From: Bacteroidales bacterium
GTDB taxonomy: Bacteria; Bacteroidota; Bacteroidia; Bacteroidales; UBA10428
NCBI GenBank assembly: GCA_016934395.1
Contig: JAFGSZ010000099.1
Location: 36,104-100,103, forward strand
Reading direction: 5' to 3'
Length of the DNA stretch: 64,000 bases
The stretch's first letter is position 1. Every line of letters starts with the position of its first letter. Below the pieces are notes generated by a model. That model was given only the letters and a program-made list of their open reading frames with translations, was not told where the DNA came from and searched no databases. Position numbers and translations under genes: made by a program. This document shows positions 45,630-56,184 of this stretch, one piece after another.

Positions 45630-46925
45630 ATGCAGGTAATTAAGTACCCAAAAATATCAAACTGGGCAGAAATACTCAGGAGACCCCAACTGGAAACTGC
45701 CAGACTCGAATCATTAGTATCAGGCATTCTTCAGCAGGTAAAAGAAAACGGGGACAAGGCTGTAAAGGAATTTTCGCTGAAATTTGACGGGACCAGATTA
45801 GAAAATCTACAGGTAACTGAACAGGAAATAATTGAGGCTGAAAAGAAGGTTTCAAAAGATTTAAAAGAAGCAATTCAATTAGCCTGTTCCAATATAGAAA
45901 AGTTTCACCTTTCACAGAAACTGGAAATAAAAAAAATAATTACAACCGAAGGTGTAGTTTGTTGGCAGAAGAGCGTAGCCATTGAAAAAGTAGGACTATA
46001 TATTCCGGGCGGTACAGCTCCCTTGTTTTCAACAGTACTTATGCTTGCCATTCCGGCAAAAATTGCCGGTTGTAATGAAATTGTAATGTGCACACCGGCA
46101 AATAATGCAGGTGAAATTCATCCTGCTATATTGTATTCTGCTCAAATTACAGGTATAACTAAAATATTTAAAATTGGCGGTGCACAGGCAATCGCGGCAA
46201 TGGCCTATGGAACAGAATCTGTACCAAAAGTGTATAAGATTTTCGGACCCGGAAACCAGTACGTAATGGCTGCCAAACAACTGGTTGCCCGGCAGGAAAC
46301 CGGAATTGACATGCCTGCAGGGCCTTCTGAGGTGGCTGTTCTTGCAGATAATACATCCAATCCCGTTTTTATTGCTTCAGATTTGTTATCACAGGCAGAA
46401 CATGGCCCGGATAGCCAGGTGCTTCTGATTACAAAAGATGAAACAATTATTGAAGAGGTTATCCGCGAGATATCAACACAGTTAAATGAACTTCCCCGAA
46501 AGGAAATTGCAGGGCAATCTTTGCAAAACAGCAAAATTATTCTGTTAAAAGACGATGATACTATTATGGATCTTACGAATAAATATGCACCCGAGCACTT
46601 AATTATATGTACCAAAAATGCAGAGGAACTGGCAGAAAAGGTAATTAATGCGGGTTCTGTTTTTATTGGAGATTATACGCCCGAAAGTGCCGGAGATTAT
46701 GCATCGGGAACAAACCATACGCTGCCTACACATGGATATGCTAAAGTTTTTAACGGAGTAAATCTTGATAGTTTTGTAAAAAAGATTAGCTTTCAGCAAA
46801 TAAATGAAAAAGGGCTGCAAAATATCGGAACAGCCATAATGGAAATGGCACAGGCAGAAAGTCTGGATGCACATAGAAAAGCTGTAAAACTGAGATTGGA
46901 ATTTATTTCAGAAAAGGAAAAATGA
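45630..46925 (+). CDS. hisD: Histidinol dehydrogenase
   Basis: A 431-residue zinc enzyme that oxidises L-histidinol to L-histidine in two NAD-dependent steps, the last reaction of the pathway. Family signatures include GLYIPGGTAPLFSTVLMLAIPAK near residue 119, KIFGPGNQYVMAAKQ near 206, DMPAGPSEVAVLAD near 227, SQAEHGPDSQVLL near 257 and SGTNHTLPTHGYAK near 358, with Gln/His zinc ligands in the QAEHG segment. Its stop overlaps the hisC start by 4 bp (ATGA). Confidence 0.97.
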   Translation: MQVIKYPKISNWAEILRRPQLETARLESLVSGILQQVKENGDKAVKEFSLKFDGTRLENLQVTEQEIIEAEKKVSKDLKEAIQLACSNIEKFHLSQKLEIKKIITTEGVVCWQKSVAIEKVGLYIPGGTAPLFSTVLMLAIPAKIAGCNEIVMCTPANNAGEIHPAILYSAQITGITKIFKIGGAQAIAAMAYGTESVPKVYKIFGPGNQYVMAAKQLVARQETGIDMPAGPSEVAVLADNTSNPVFIASDLLSQAEHGPDSQVLLITKDETIIEEVIREISTQLNELPRKEIAGQSLQNSKIILLKDDDTIMDLTNKYAPEHLIICTKNAEELAEKVINAGSVFIGDYTPESAGDYASGTNHTLPTHGYAKVFNGVNLDSFVKKISFQQINEKGLQNIGTAIMEMAQAESLDAHRKAVKLRLEFISEKEK

Positions 46926-47956
46926 AAAGTATAGAACAATTTATACGGGAAAATATTAAGCATCTGAAACCGTATTCATCGGCAAGAGACGAATATACGG
47001 GTAGGGATGCTATATTTCTGGATGCAAACGAAAATCCATATAATTCTCCATATAACCGGTATCCCGATCCTTTACAAAGAGACCTGAAGAAGAAAATCGC
47101 AGTCATTAAACAGGTAAACCCTGAAAGCATTTTTTTAGGAAACGGCAGCGATGAAGCTATCGATTTATTGATCAGGGCTTTTTGCGAACCACGCGTAGAC
47201 AATATTATAACGATTGATCCCACCTATGGCATGTACCAGGTTTGTGCAGATATAAATGCCGTGGAGGTTAGAAAAGTGCCCTTATCCGAAAGTTTTGAGA
47301 TCAATGCAGAAGCAATTTTAAAGGCTTCAGACGCTTGCACAAAATTAATCTTTCTATGCTCCCCGAATAATCCTACATCCAACTCCTTTTCGAAAAATAC
47401 GCTAGCTGATATTATAAAGAACTGTAACAGCCTGTTAGTGCTTGATGAGGCCTATATTGATTTTTCGGCACAACCGGGATTTTTAGCTGATCTGGATAAT
47501 TATCCGAACCTGGTAATATTACAAACATTCAGTAAAGCCTGGGGATTAGCCGGAATCAGACTGGGAATGGCTTTTGGTCAGAAAAAAATCATCGATGTCT
47601 TAAATAAGATTAAGTATCCGTATAATATCAATTTTCTTACCCAGCAAAAAGCATTAGAATCTTTATCTGCCGAAACCTATAAAACCGAATGGGTAAAAGA
47701 ACTGCTCGATGAACGCAACAGATTGGCCGCCGAATTATTAAATTTACCCTATATAATAAAAGTATATCCCTCTGATGCAAATTTTCTTCTTATCAAAGTG
47801 AACAAACCGGTTGACGTTTATAACTATCTCGTAGACCAAAAAATAGTAATACGAGACAGGTCAAGGGTAAGTCTTTGTGAAGGATGCCTTAGAATAACGG
47901 TGGGTACTGAAAATGAAAACGATGTTTTATTAAAAGCGCTGCAAGACTATGAATAA
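46922..47956 (+). CDS. hisC: Histidinol-phosphate aminotransferase
   Basis: A 344-residue PLP enzyme that transaminates imidazole-acetol phosphate to histidinol phosphate. [18 protein letters not shown] near residue 33, [16 protein letters not shown] near 72, CSPNNPTSN near 146, [11 protein letters not shown] near 172 and [14 protein letters not shown] with the PLP lysine Lys205 are diagnostic. It overlaps hisD by 4 bp and hisB by 8 bp, which implies translational coupling. Confidence 0.97.
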   Translation: MKSIEQFIRENIKHLKPYSSARDEYTGRDAIFLDANENPYNSPYNRYPDPLQRDLKKKIAVIKQVNPESIFLGNGSDEAIDLLIRAFCEPRVDNIITIDPTYGMYQVCADINAVEVRKVPLSESFEINAEAILKASDACTKLIFLCSPNNPTSNSFSKNTLADIIKNCNSLLVLDEAYIDFSAQPGFLADLDNYPNLVILQTFSKAWGLAGIRLGMAFGQKKIIDVLNKIKYPYNINFLTQQKALESLSAETYKTEWVKELLDERNRLAAELLNLPYIIKVYPSDANFLLIKVNKPVDVYNYLVDQKIVIRDRSRVSLCEGCLRITVGTENENDVLLKALQDYE

Positions 47957-49088
47957 CGACAAAAAGAAAAAAGTGCTTTTTATCGACAGGGACGGAACGC
48001 TTATTTACGAGCCACCTGTAACATTCCAGATTGATTCGCTGGAAAAACTTGAATTTTTACCCGGTGTTTTCAGAAACCTGTATTTTATTAAAAAGAATCT
48101 CGATTTTGATCTTGTGATTGTATCCAACCAGGATGGCCTGGGTACAGATTCTTATCCTGAAGAAAGTTACTGGCCTGTTCAGAATAAAATATTAAAAGCC
48201 TTTGAGAACGAGGGTGTATTGTTTGATGATATACTTATTGATAAATCACTGCCTGAAGAGAATGCCCCAACACGAAAACCCAATACCGGCATGCTCGAAA
48301 AATATATGAATGGAAGTTACGATTTGAAGAATTCATATGTTATAGGCGACAGGATTACCGATGTTCAGCTGGCTGCGAACCTGGGGGCGAAAGCAATATA
48401 TTATACCGATAAAAATCAGGAGTTTGTGTTAAAGAGTCAGGGATTATCACAGTTTTGTGTATTGCAGTCAAATGACTGGGACAAAATTTTTGAGTTTTTA
48501 TCCGGAGAAACACGAAAATCAACAGTTACACGGAAAACAAAAGAAACAGATATACATATTGAACTGGATCTCGACGGAGCAGGAAAATCAGAAATAAATA
48601 CAGGTTTGGGATTTTTTGATCATATGCTCGAACAAATAGCCAAACATTCGGGATGCAATTTAACAATAAAGGTCACCGGTGATTTAAAGGTTGATGAACA
48701 CCATACTATAGAAGATACGGCCCTTGCTCTGGGCGAAGCGTTTTATAAAGCCCTGGGTTCGAAAAGAGGTATTGAACGTTACGGTTTTGCCGTGCCTATG
48801 GATGATTGTATGGCTCAGGTAGTGCTTGATTTTGGCGGAAGAAGCTGGTTGGTGTGGAATGTTGAATTCAAACGTGAAAAAGTAGGAGAAATGCCTACTG
48901 AAATGTTTATGCATTTTTTTAAATCATTGTCTGATGAGGCAAAATGCAACCTTAACATAAGTGCCGAAGGAGAAAATGAACACCATAAAATTGAAGCGAT
49001 ATTTAAAGCTTTTGCCCGGGCATTAAAAAGGGCAATCAAACGCGATATGTTTAATTATGATCTTCCAACAACTAAAGGAGTATTATAA
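47949..49088 (+). CDS. hisB: Bifunctional histidinol-phosphatase / imidazoleglycerol-phosphate dehydratase
   Basis: A 379-residue fusion. Residues about 1-170 form a HAD phosphatase with FIDRDGTL (Asp13 nucleophile, Asp15) and [16 protein letters not shown], removing phosphate from histidinol phosphate. Residues about 190-379 form imidazoleglycerol-phosphate dehydratase, with [17 protein letters not shown] and the metal-binding [14 protein letters not shown] and [17 protein letters not shown]. This E. coli-type fusion is common in Bacteroidota. It overlaps hisC by 8 bp and purU begins 2 bp after its stop. Confidence 0.97.
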   Translation: MNNDKKKKVLFIDRDGTLIYEPPVTFQIDSLEKLEFLPGVFRNLYFIKKNLDFDLVIVSNQDGLGTDSYPEESYWPVQNKILKAFENEGVLFDDILIDKSLPEENAPTRKPNTGMLEKYMNGSYDLKNSYVIGDRITDVQLAANLGAKAIYYTDKNQEFVLKSQGLSQFCVLQSNDWDKIFEFLSGETRKSTVTRKTKETDIHIELDLDGAGKSEINTGLGFFDHMLEQIAKHSGCNLTIKVTGDLKVDEHHTIEDTALALGEAFYKALGSKRGIERYGFAVPMDDCMAQVVLDFGGRSWLVWNVEFKREKVGEMPTEMFMHFFKSLSDEAKCNLNISAEGENEHHKIEAIFKAFARALKRAIKRDMFNYDLPTTKGVL

Positions 49089-49090
49089 AT

Positions 49091-49963
49091 ATGGAAAGCC
49101 AACCACGAAAAAATACGGCCATCCTGTTAATGTTTTGTCCCGATCAACAGGGAATAGTAGCCAGAGTTACTGAATTTTTATTTAATAACAACGGTAATAT
49201 TATTTATCTCGATCAGCATGTAGACCGGCAGGACGGGATATTTTTTATGCGCATTGAATGGGAACTCACTAATTTTCTGATTCCTGATAACAAGATCAGC
49301 GATTTTTTCGGTACTCAGATAGCAGCAAAATATAACATGAGTTATTCCCTGTATTTTAATGACCAGATTCCGCGAATGGCCATATTTATTTCAAAAATGT
49401 CGCATTGTGTTTACGATATTCTTTCGCGGGTACAGGCCAATGAATGGCCGGTTTCAGTGCCAATGATCGTAAGCAACCATACCGAGCTGGAACATGTGGC
49501 CAAACAATTTAATATTCCGTTTTATCATTTCCCGGTAACTCAGGATAATAAAGATGAACAGGAGAAAAAAGAACTCGATTTGCTGAAAAAGAATAAGATA
49601 AATTTTGTGGTGCTGGCACGCTATATGCAAATTTTGTCAGACAAATTTATTGAAGCTTATCCCAATAAAATAATAAACATTCATCATTCTTTTTTACCGG
49701 CATTTCCCGGGGCAAAACCATATCATTCGGCATATAAAAGGGGTGTGAAAATTATCGGGGCAACAAGCCATTATGTAACCAGTGAATTGGATGCCGGGCC
49801 GATAATTGAGCAGGATGTTACCCGGATCAGCCATAAAGACTCGGTAAAAAAACTAATCAGAAAAGGGCAGGACCTCGAAAAAATTGTTCTTTCCACAGCG
49901 GTATTATTGCATCTTCAGCGCAGAATTTTAGTGTATAACAACCGCACAGTGGTATTTAGTTAA
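49091..49963 (+). CDS. purU: Formyltetrahydrofolate deformylase inside the his operon
   Basis: A 290-residue enzyme that hydrolyses 10-formyl-tetrahydrofolate to formate and tetrahydrofolate. An ACT domain covers about residues 10-90 (LLMFCPDQQGIVARVTEFLF). The formyltransferase-like domain shows NWP-type segment NEWPVSVPMIVSNH near 117, ARYMQILSDKFIEAYPNKIINIHHSFLPAFPGAKPY near 176-212 and ATSHYVTSELDAGPIIEQD with the catalytic aspartate. It sits between hisB (2 bp) and hisH (63 bp), in the same direction. The pathway link is that histidine synthesis releases AICAR, whose reuse needs 10-formyl-THF. Confidence 0.93.
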   Translation: MESQPRKNTAILLMFCPDQQGIVARVTEFLFNNNGNIIYLDQHVDRQDGIFFMRIEWELTNFLIPDNKISDFFGTQIAAKYNMSYSLYFNDQIPRMAIFISKMSHCVYDILSRVQANEWPVSVPMIVSNHTELEHVAKQFNIPFYHFPVTQDNKDEQEKKELDLLKKNKINFVVLARYMQILSDKFIEAYPNKIINIHHSFLPAFPGAKPYHSAYKRGVKIIGATSHYVTSELDAGPIIEQDVTRISHKDSVKKLIRKGQDLEKIVLSTAVLLHLQRRILVYNNRTVVFS

Positions 49964-50026
49964 TAAATTGTTTTCCGGCCCGGATCAATAATAGTAGTGA
50001 AAATTACAGTTTGAAAGATTATCATC

Positions 50027-50626
50027 ATGAAAGTGGCAATTATTAAATATAACGCCGGCAATATTATGTCGGTAGATTATGCTCTGCAAAGAATGGGGGT
50101 GCAGGCAACTGTTACAGCCGATGAGAAAAAAATCAGGGCAGCAGATAAAGTTATATTTCCGGGTGTTGGTGAGGCCAGTACAACCATGGCTTATTTAAAA
50201 GCCCACAAACTGGATTCGCTGATCAGGGATCTTAAACAGCCCGTATTGGGGATTTGCCTGGGAATGCAGCTGATGTGCAGTTTTTCTGAGGAGGGAAATA
50301 CAGATTGCCTGGGAATTTTTGAAGAAAAGGTAAAACGGTTTATACCGGAACCGGGCATGGAAAATATCACCAAAGTGCCTCATATGGGCTGGAATACTAT
50401 TTTCGATCTTAAAAGCGCTATATTCGATCCCTCAATTACTAACAAATATGTATATTTTGTGCATAGTTATTATGTTTCTCTGGGAAAAGATACAGCGGCA
50501 ACTTCAAATTACATTTTCCCGTTTAGTGCAGGCTTACATAAAAATAATTTTTATGCCACACAGTTTCACCCTGAAAAAAGCGGTAAAGTGGGAGCGGAAA
50601 TTTTAAAGAACTTTATTAAATTATGA
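50027..50626 (+). CDS. hisH: Imidazole glycerol phosphate synthase, glutaminase subunit
   Basis: A 199-residue class I glutamine amidotransferase that supplies ammonia to HisF. The nucleophile is Cys77 in GICLGMQLM and the His/Glu pair lies in TQFHPEKSGKVG near residue 178. VGEASTTMAYLK and KVPHMGWN are typical of HisH. It overlaps hisA by 4 bp. The 63-bp spacer from purU is the only sizeable gap in the operon and holds no terminator that I can see. Confidence 0.97.
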   Translation: MKVAIIKYNAGNIMSVDYALQRMGVQATVTADEKKIRAADKVIFPGVGEASTTMAYLKAHKLDSLIRDLKQPVLGICLGMQLMCSFSEEGNTDCLGIFEEKVKRFIPEPGMENITKVPHMGWNTIFDLKSAIFDPSITNKYVYFVHSYYVSLGKDTAATSNYIFPFSAGLHKNNFYATQFHPEKSGKVGAEILKNFIKL

Positions 50627-51351
50627 TTATAATTCCGGCAATTGATATAATTGAAGGGAAATGTGTTCGCTTATCCCAGGGCGATTATAACCAGAAAAAA
50701 ATATATAATGCCGACCCCCTGGACATGGCTAAAAAATTTGAACAACATGGAATCACCCGGCTTCATTTGGTGGACCTTGAAGGGGCAAAAGCTAAAAAGG
50801 TTGTAAACTGGAAGGTTCTTGAAAAACTGGTTAAAGGTACCAGCCTTAAAATTGATTTTGGCGGGGGGATAAAATCTGATGAAGATATAAAGCTTGTTTT
50901 TGACTGTGGAGCTTACCAGGCAACCATTGGTTCTGTTGCCGTGCAGAAGAAGGAATTATTTCGTTCCTGGCTCGGGGAATTTTCTGCGGAAAGAATTATT
51001 CTTGGCGCAGATGTAAAAGATAAATCTATAGCAGTTTCTGGCTGGCTGGAAGATTCGGGCATAGATATTTTTCCATTTTTGGAAGAAAACCTGGCTTTTG
51101 GTATTCAATATGTTTTATGCACAGATATCAGTAAAGACGGTATGCTTGAAGGAACATCAATAGAATTATATCAGGAATTGATTGACCACTTTAGTGGAAT
51201 GAAGCTGATAGCCAGCGGTGGAATTACTACTGTTGAAGAGATTGAAAAACTGGCAGAAATGGAAATATACGGAGCTATTATTGGAAAGGCTCTTTATGAG
51301 GGGCATATCCGGCTCAAAGAATTGGAAAAATTTATTTTACAAAATAATTAG
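50623..51351 (+). CDS. hisA: Phosphoribosylformimino-5-aminoimidazole carboxamide ribotide isomerase
   Basis: A 242-residue barrel isomerase performing the Amadori rearrangement of Pro[24 protein letters not shown] with catalytic Asp8, [13 protein letters not shown] near residue 78, [14 protein letters not shown] near 166 with the second aspartate, and [15 protein letters not shown] near 192 are present. Starts within hisH and ends 4 bp before hisF. Confidence 0.97.
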   Translation: MIIIPAIDIIEGKCVRLSQGDYNQKKIYNADPLDMAKKFEQHGITRLHLVDLEGAKAKKVVNWKVLEKLVKGTSLKIDFGGGIKSDEDIKLVFDCGAYQATIGSVAVQKKELFRSWLGEFSAERIILGADVKDKSIAVSGWLEDSGIDIFPFLEENLAFGIQYVLCTDISKDGMLEGTSIELYQELIDHFSGMKLIASGGITTVEEIEKLAEMEIYGAIIGKALYEGHIRLKELEKFILQNN

Positions 51352-51355
51352 CACG

Positions 51356-52111
51356 ATGTTAGCCAAAAGAATCATTCCCTGCCTTGATATCAGGGATGGA
51401 GTAACAGTAAAAGGGATTAATTTTGTGAACATCCGTGAAGTTGGTGATCCGGTGGAACTTGGCGCTTCTTATGCCGAACAGGGTGCTGATGAGCTGGTAT
51501 TCCTGGATATTACAGCTTCGCACGAAGGCAGAAAAACCTTTGTGAAACTGGTAAAACGGATAGCTGAAAATTTGAATATACCCTTTACAGTTGGAGGCGG
51601 TATTAGTGAGCTCAGTGATATTGAGGCATTACTGGCTGCAGGCGCTGATAAGGTGTCTATTAATTCGGCAGCTTTAAAAAATCCGGATCTGATCGATCAG
51701 ATGGCGCTTAATTTTGGAAGTCAGTTTGTTGTGGTAGCTATTGACGCGCTGGAAAAGGAGGGAAGCTGGACTCCCTATATTAATGGCGGCAGGATTCCTA
51801 CTGATAAAGAACTTTTTTCATGGACCAAAGAAGCCCAAAACAGAGGGGCAGGGGAGATCCTCTTTACATCCATGAATCATGACGGTACAAAAAACGGATT
51901 TGCCTGCGAAGCCCTGGCCCGATTATCAGAAAATCTCTCTATACCCGTTATTGCTTCCGGAGGGGCCGGCAATATGGAGCATTATGCCGAAGTGTTTACA
52001 AAAGGAAAAGCAGATGCTGGACTGGCAGCAAGTATTTTTCATTTTAATGAAATTTCAGTTCCGCAATTAAAAGAATATTTAATGAAAAAAAATATTCCGG
52101 TACGTTTATAA
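51356..52111 (+). CDS. hisF: Imidazole glycerol phosphate synthase, cyclase subunit
   Basis: A 251-residue barrel that, with HisH-derived ammonia, forms imidazoleglycerol phosphate and [25 protein letters not shown] opens it, with catalytic Asp11; [43 protein letters not shown] with the second aspartate and [16 protein letters not shown] follow. The frame is open from 51218, but the extra 46 residues lie inside hisA and lack homology, so 51356 is the start. Confidence 0.97.
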   Translation: MLAKRIIPCLDIRDGVTVKGINFVNIREVGDPVELGASYAEQGADELVFLDITASHEGRKTFVKLVKRIAENLNIPFTVGGGISELSDIEALLAAGADKVSINSAALKNPDLIDQMALNFGSQFVVVAIDALEKEGSWTPYINGGRIPTDKELFSWTKEAQNRGAGEILFTSMNHDGTKNGFACEALARLSENLSIPVIASGGAGNMEHYAEVFTKGKADAGLAASIFHFNEISVPQLKEYLMKKNIPVRL

Positions 52112-52123
52112 AATTATAAAACA

Positions 52124-52723
52124 ATGGATCTTGATTTTACAAAACTGAATGGATTGATACCTGCTGTGGTGCAGGACAATAAAACCAATATAGTGTTGAT
52201 GGTGGGTTTTATGAATGAGGAGGCTTTGAAAAAAACACAACAAGAAGGACTGGTCACTTTTTTTAGCCGGACAAAAAACAGACTGTGGACAAAAGGAGAG
52301 GAGAGTGGAAATGTATTGCAGGTTGTGGAAATAATCCCCGATTGCGATTCGGATACAGTGCTGATAAAAGCTATTCCAACGGGCCCTGTATGCCACACCG
52401 GAAATGATACCTGTTTTAATGAATTTAACAAGATAAATCAATCTGTAAATTTCCTTTCAGAGCTTCAGGATCTTATTGACGACCGGAAAAAAAACCTGCC
52501 GGAAGGATCATATACCACAAAGCTTTTTAATAAAGGAATAAATAAAATCGCACAAAAAGTAGGCGAGGAAGCGGTTGAAGTGGTTATTGAAGCCAAAGAC
52601 AATAATGATGAACTATTTCTGAACGAAACAGCCGATTTGTTGTACCATCTGATTGTCTTATTGAGCCAGAAAAATTTACGGATAGAAAATGTTATAGAAG
52701 TTCTTAAAGGCAGACACAAGTGA
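52124..52723 (+). CDS. hisI: Bifunctional phosphoribosyl-AMP cyclohydrolase / phosphoribosyl-ATP pyrophosphatase
   Basis: A 199-residue HisIE fusion catalysing the second and third steps of the pathway. The cyclohydrolase part (about 1-105) has VGFMNEEALKKTQQEG, FSRTKNRLWTKGEESGN, DCDSDTVLIKAIPTGPVCHTG with metal-binding aspartates and cysteine. The pyrophosphatase part (about 108-199) has KLFNKGINKIAQKVGEEAVEVVIEAK and NETADLLYHL. Last gene of the his operon, convergent with the cyclase gene 31 bp away. Confidence 0.97.
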   Translation: MDLDFTKLNGLIPAVVQDNKTNIVLMVGFMNEEALKKTQQEGLVTFFSRTKNRLWTKGEESGNVLQVVEIIPDCDSDTVLIKAIPTGPVCHTGNDTCFNEFNKINQSVNFLSELQDLIDDRKKNLPEGSYTTKLFNKGINKIAQKVGEEAVEVVIEAKDNNDELFLNETADLLYHLIVLLSQKNLRIENVIEVLKGRHK

Positions 52724-52754
52724 CCCTAACCTGGAAAATGTTTTTCGACTAAGA

Positions 52755-54380
52755 CTATAACTGGTTAATAATATTCAGGAATTTCTGGTTAGGTATATAC
52801 CCGAATTGATCTGCAGATAATTCGGGAATAATCCGGTTTACAAAGTACTGGTCAATTTTGCCGATATTTTTAGCATCAATTTTACCGCGGTAATCACATT
52901 TAAAATAATCTTTTACATAATCGTATGTAGTTCCTGATATGTTTACCATACCAACATGTCCGGCCTGTTCCATTCTGCGGGCAATATTTACTGTTTCTCC
53001 CCAGATATCATAAGCAAATTTTTTACGGCCTACTACTCCGGCAACAACTTCACCGGTATGAATGCCGAGACGCAGTTCCCACACCGATAAATTTTTCACA
53101 ACCCTTGAATCGTTTAACCGGTTCATATAATCCTGAATTTCAAGTGATGCGAGGACCGCATTTATCGGATTACTCTTATTGCGCAGCGGCAATCCTCCTG
53201 CACACATATATGAATCGCCTATGGTCTTAATCTTTTCAAGATAATGCCGGCTGGTAATATCATCGAATTTGGCAAAATAAGTATCCAGTATGTTTACCAG
53301 ATCTTTTGGCTCAAGTTGTTTGGATATTTTCGAAAATCCTTTAAAATCAGTAAAAATAACAGATACCAGTTTATATTGTCTTGTTCCGGCCCGCCCTTTG
53401 GATTTAAGCTGAACAGCCACCTCAAAAGGTAGTATGTTTAATATCAAACGTTCGGATTTTGCCTGCTCAACCTCAATCAATTCATGTTGCTGACGGAGTT
53501 CGTCTTTTTGTTTCTCAAGTTGATAATTGGCTTTTTCGAGCTCATCGGTAATATTTGTAATTTGTTTATTCAGCTTATTCAGTTCTTCCTCTTTTGCCCG
53601 TAATGTGGTAATGTCGTTTTCTACAGCAAGCAATTTCCCAACCTCATTATCTTTGCCATAATGTGGGGATATAAATGTCTGGATCCATTTTGTATTACCT
53701 CCTTTATCCAGAATTTCGGAAATAAAACTCACCGTTTTTTTATCGCGGATGCAGGTGGTAAATAAATCTACAATTTCGGTGTTTCGATACAGGCTAAATA
53801 TGGTGTTTCCAAATTTGTTTTTAAAATCATCAATGGTGTATCCATGGATGGTTTTAAATCCATCGTTTGCCCAGTCTAATTCACCGTTGTTATTAACTAT
53901 TATAAATGAATTTATTGCCGTATTTGAAATAAACGCACGCTGCTCTAAATTAAAAATTTCTTTTTCAGATTTTTTTAACTGTGTTTTTATGCGCGAAATA
54001 GATTCATTTATGCTCAGGGTTTTTTTTACCCTTGATTTAAATTCATCAACGTTTATTGGTTTGGTAATATAATCATATGCGCCTAGATTAAACGAATTGT
54101 TGATGTTTTCAGGATTGTCATACGCAGTAACCATTAGTACCGGGATATCTTTTGTACTATCGGATTTTTTAAGTCTTTTAATAACTTCAAATCCGGATAA
54201 ATCAGGCAGTTTGATATCCAGTATTAAAAGATCCGGTTTTTTGGATTGTGCCACTTTCAAACCGTCTTCACCGGTTTCGGATTGAAGGATATTATATTGG
54301 TCACTCGTTTCTTTAAGTATTTCGGATATGAGTTCGCGGGAGGTAGCATTATCATCAACCACAAGTACATTATAGCTCAT
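52755..54380 (-). CDS. Response regulator-PAS-class III adenylate cyclase
   Basis: A 541-residue cytoplasmic protein: REC domain about 1-125 with Asp55 (LLILDIKLPD), PAS domain about 145-265, a coiled coil about 265-325 and a class III cyclase catalytic domain about 330-510. The cyclase keeps metal-binding Asp in VIFTDFKGFSK and TIGDSYM, the adenine-selecting Lys in EKIKTIGDSYM and Asp in FAYDIWGETVNIARRME, so cAMP rather than cGMP is the likely product. Control by phosphorylation of REC and by the PAS signal is inferred. No kinase or cAMP-binding regulator is nearby. Confidence 0.92.
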   Translation of the reverse strand: MSYNVLVVDDNATSRELISEILKETSDQYNILQSETGEDGLKVAQSKKPDLLILDIKLPDLSGFEVIKRLKKSDSTKDIPVLMVTAYDNPENINNSFNLGAYDYITKPINVDEFKSRVKKTLSINESISRIKTQLKKSEKEIFNLEQRAFISNTAINSFIIVNNNGELDWANDGFKTIHGYTIDDFKNKFGNTIFSLYRNTEIVDLFTTCIRDKKTVSFISEILDKGGNTKWIQTFISPHYGKDNEVGKLLAVENDITTLRAKEEELNKLNKQITNITDELEKANYQLEKQKDELRQQHELIEVEQAKSERLILNILPFEVAVQLKSKGRAGTRQYKLVSVIFTDFKGFSKISKQLEPKDLVNILDTYFAKFDDITSRHYLEKIKTIGDSYMCAGGLPLRNKSNPINAVLASLEIQDYMNRLNDSRVVKNLSVWELRLGIHTGEVVAGVVGRKKFAYDIWGETVNIARRMEQAGHVGMVNISGTTYDYVKDYFKCDYRGKIDAKNIGKIDQYFVNRIIPELSADQFGYIPNQKFLNIINQL

Positions 54381-54628
54381 ATTCTATTTTTCGTTTGAAC
54401 CATTTAACTTAGTCTGGTATTTCCCGTTAGCTGTTAAAAGGCTTGTTAATATTAAAATTCAATTAGGGTAATCCTTTCTACGAAATAAAGTTGTTTTAGT
54501 TTTTATATTTTATTGTAACATAAAAAATAGCATTAAAACTGATATGACACTGATAAATTATTCAGTTTTAATAAACTGCCGATGAAACTATAAAAAAATA
54601 ATTAGTTATAGAAAAATAGTTATGAACT

Positions 54629-54658
54629 AAAAAAGCCCGGCGATAACCGGGCTTTTTT
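54629..54658 (-). terminator. Intrinsic terminator after the ornithine aminotransferase gene
   Basis: A GC-rich stem (AAGCCCGG and CCGGGCTT with a short loop) with A and T runs on both sides lies 8 bp beyond the rocD stop. It would act in both directions. Confidence 0.88.
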
Positions 54659-54665
54659 GTATAAC

Positions 54666-55880
54666 TTAAAATTCTTCAAGGGTTTTCTTAATAATTCCTA
54701 TTGATTCTTTAAGCTGAGTTTCATTTATAATAAGCGGTGGTGCAAAACGGATAATATTTTCGTGCGTGGGTTTGGCCAGCAATCCGTTTTCTTTTAGTGC
54801 CAGGCAAACATCCCAGGCTGTTTTACCTTTTTTGGGTTTTATAACAATGGCATTTAGTAATCCTTTTCCACGGATTAGTTCTACCATCTCATGTTTTTCC
54901 ACTAAATACTGCAATTCTTTTCTGAAAAGTATACCCATTTTTTCTGCATTTTCAGCCAGTTTTTCATTCTTAATAACTTCCAGTGCAGCAATAGCCACTT
55001 TTGCAGCTATAGGATTACCGCCATATGTTGAACCATGTTCACCGGGTTTAATACAAAGCATAATTTCATCATCTGCCAGAACGGCTGAAACCGGATACAT
55101 ACCTCCGGAAAGCGCTTTTCCGAGAATAAGAATATCGGGCCTTACACCTTCGTGTTCACAAGCCAGTAATTTTCCGGTTCGTGCCAGTCCGGTTTGTACT
55201 TCATCGGCAATAAACAATACATTATTTTTTTTGCACAGATCAAAAGCGGCTTTTAAATATCCTTCGTCCGGTACATAAACCCCTGCCTCTCCCTGAATGG
55301 GTTCTACAAGAAAACCGGCTACATTCGGATCGGCAATTTCCTTTTTTAATGCTTCAATATCATTATATGGAACAACTACAAAACCCGGTGTATACGGGCC
55401 AAATCCTTTATAAGAATCCGGATCGGTTGACATGGAAATAATGGTAATGGTCCTGCCATGAAAATTTCCAGCACAAACAATAATTTTGGCTTTATTTTCT
55501 TCAATTCCTTTTTTATCATATCCCCATCTGCGGCATAATTTTAAAGCCGTTTCATCACCTTCAGCGCCCGTATTCATAGGCAGAACTTTATCGTATCCGA
55601 AATAGCCGGTTATATATTCTTCGAATTCACCTAAACAATCGTTATAAAATGCCCTGGAGGTTAAGGCAAGCTTTTCAGCCTGCAATTTTAATGCATTAAT
55701 TATGGCAGGATGACAATGTCCCTGGTTTACTGCAGAATACGCAGAAAGATAGTCAAAATACCTTTTACCTTCAACGTCCCATACATAAACACCTTCTCCT
55801 TTAGATAGTACAACAGGCAACGGATGGTAATTATGAGCTCCGTACTGCTCCTCCTTTTTCATATAATCATGACTGTTCAT
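54666..55880 (-). CDS. rocD: Ornithine aminotransferase
   Basis: A 404-residue class III PLP aminotransferase. Ornithine aminotransferase traits include [96 protein letters not shown] and [16 protein letters not shown] with the PLP lysine Lys255. The reaction makes glutamate semialdehyde from ornithine, linking arginine and proline metabolism. The start at 55880 directly precedes [21 protein letters not shown] minus-strand -7 element (TAAATTTG, 55952 down to 55945) stands 65 bp upstream with a CAAA -33 complement. Confidence 0.95.
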   Translation of the reverse strand: MNSHDYMKKEEQYGAHNYHPLPVVLSKGEGVYVWDVEGKRYFDYLSAYSAVNQGHCHPAIINALKLQAEKLALTSRAFYNDCLGEFEEYITGYFGYDKVLPMNTGAEGDETALKLCRRWGYDKKGIEENKAKIIVCAGNFHGRTITIISMSTDPDSYKGFGPYTPGFVVVPYNDIEALKKEIADPNVAGFLVEPIQGEAGVYVPDEGYLKAAFDLCKKNNVLFIADEVQTGLARTGKLLACEHEGVRPDILILGKALSGGMYPVSAVLADDEIMLCIKPGEHGSTYGGNPIAAKVAIAALEVIKNEKLAENAEKMGILFRKELQYLVEKHEMVELIRGKGLLNAIVIKPKKGKTAWDVCLALKENGLLAKPTHENIIRFAPPLIINETQLKESIGIIKKTLEEF

Positions 55881-56184
55881 AGAAATAATAATTTATTACT
55901 TAAAAATTAATAATTTGAATAAATATACATTATATGTTGAAAAGCAAATTTACAAATGTTTTTTAATTCAAATATATGTTATTTATCATGTTTCTCTTGC
56001 TATTCTTTAATATTTATAATTCTTAGGTTTGATGTCATAAATTAAATCCGTGAAAATACACATTGAAAAAAAAGTATAAATCCTGTTAATTATTTATATT
56101 TATACAATAGCAATGTATAAACACTATGGCTTGTTAATCTGTTATTTTAAAAGAAACAGTAATTTTAAAACTAAAATTTACATT
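55881..56184. other. 304-bp divergent spacer between rocD and the nitroreductase gene
   Basis: Very AT-rich with no ORF of note. The rocD -7 element (55945-55952, minus) and a plus-strand TAGGTTTG at 56024-56031 are the only signals. The latter may start the nitroreductase transcript with a long leader of about 150 nt. Confidence 0.4.

Noticed and set aside
45083..45727. 214-codon minus-strand frame
   Set aside because: Antisense to hisG and the start of hisD, both certain; no family resemblance.
51218..51355. N-terminal extension of hisF
   Set aside because: Lies in another frame of hisA; the family starts at [15 protein letters not shown].
54766..55278. 170-codon plus-strand frame
   Set aside because: Antisense to the ornithine aminotransferase; Ser/Phe-rich shadow translation.
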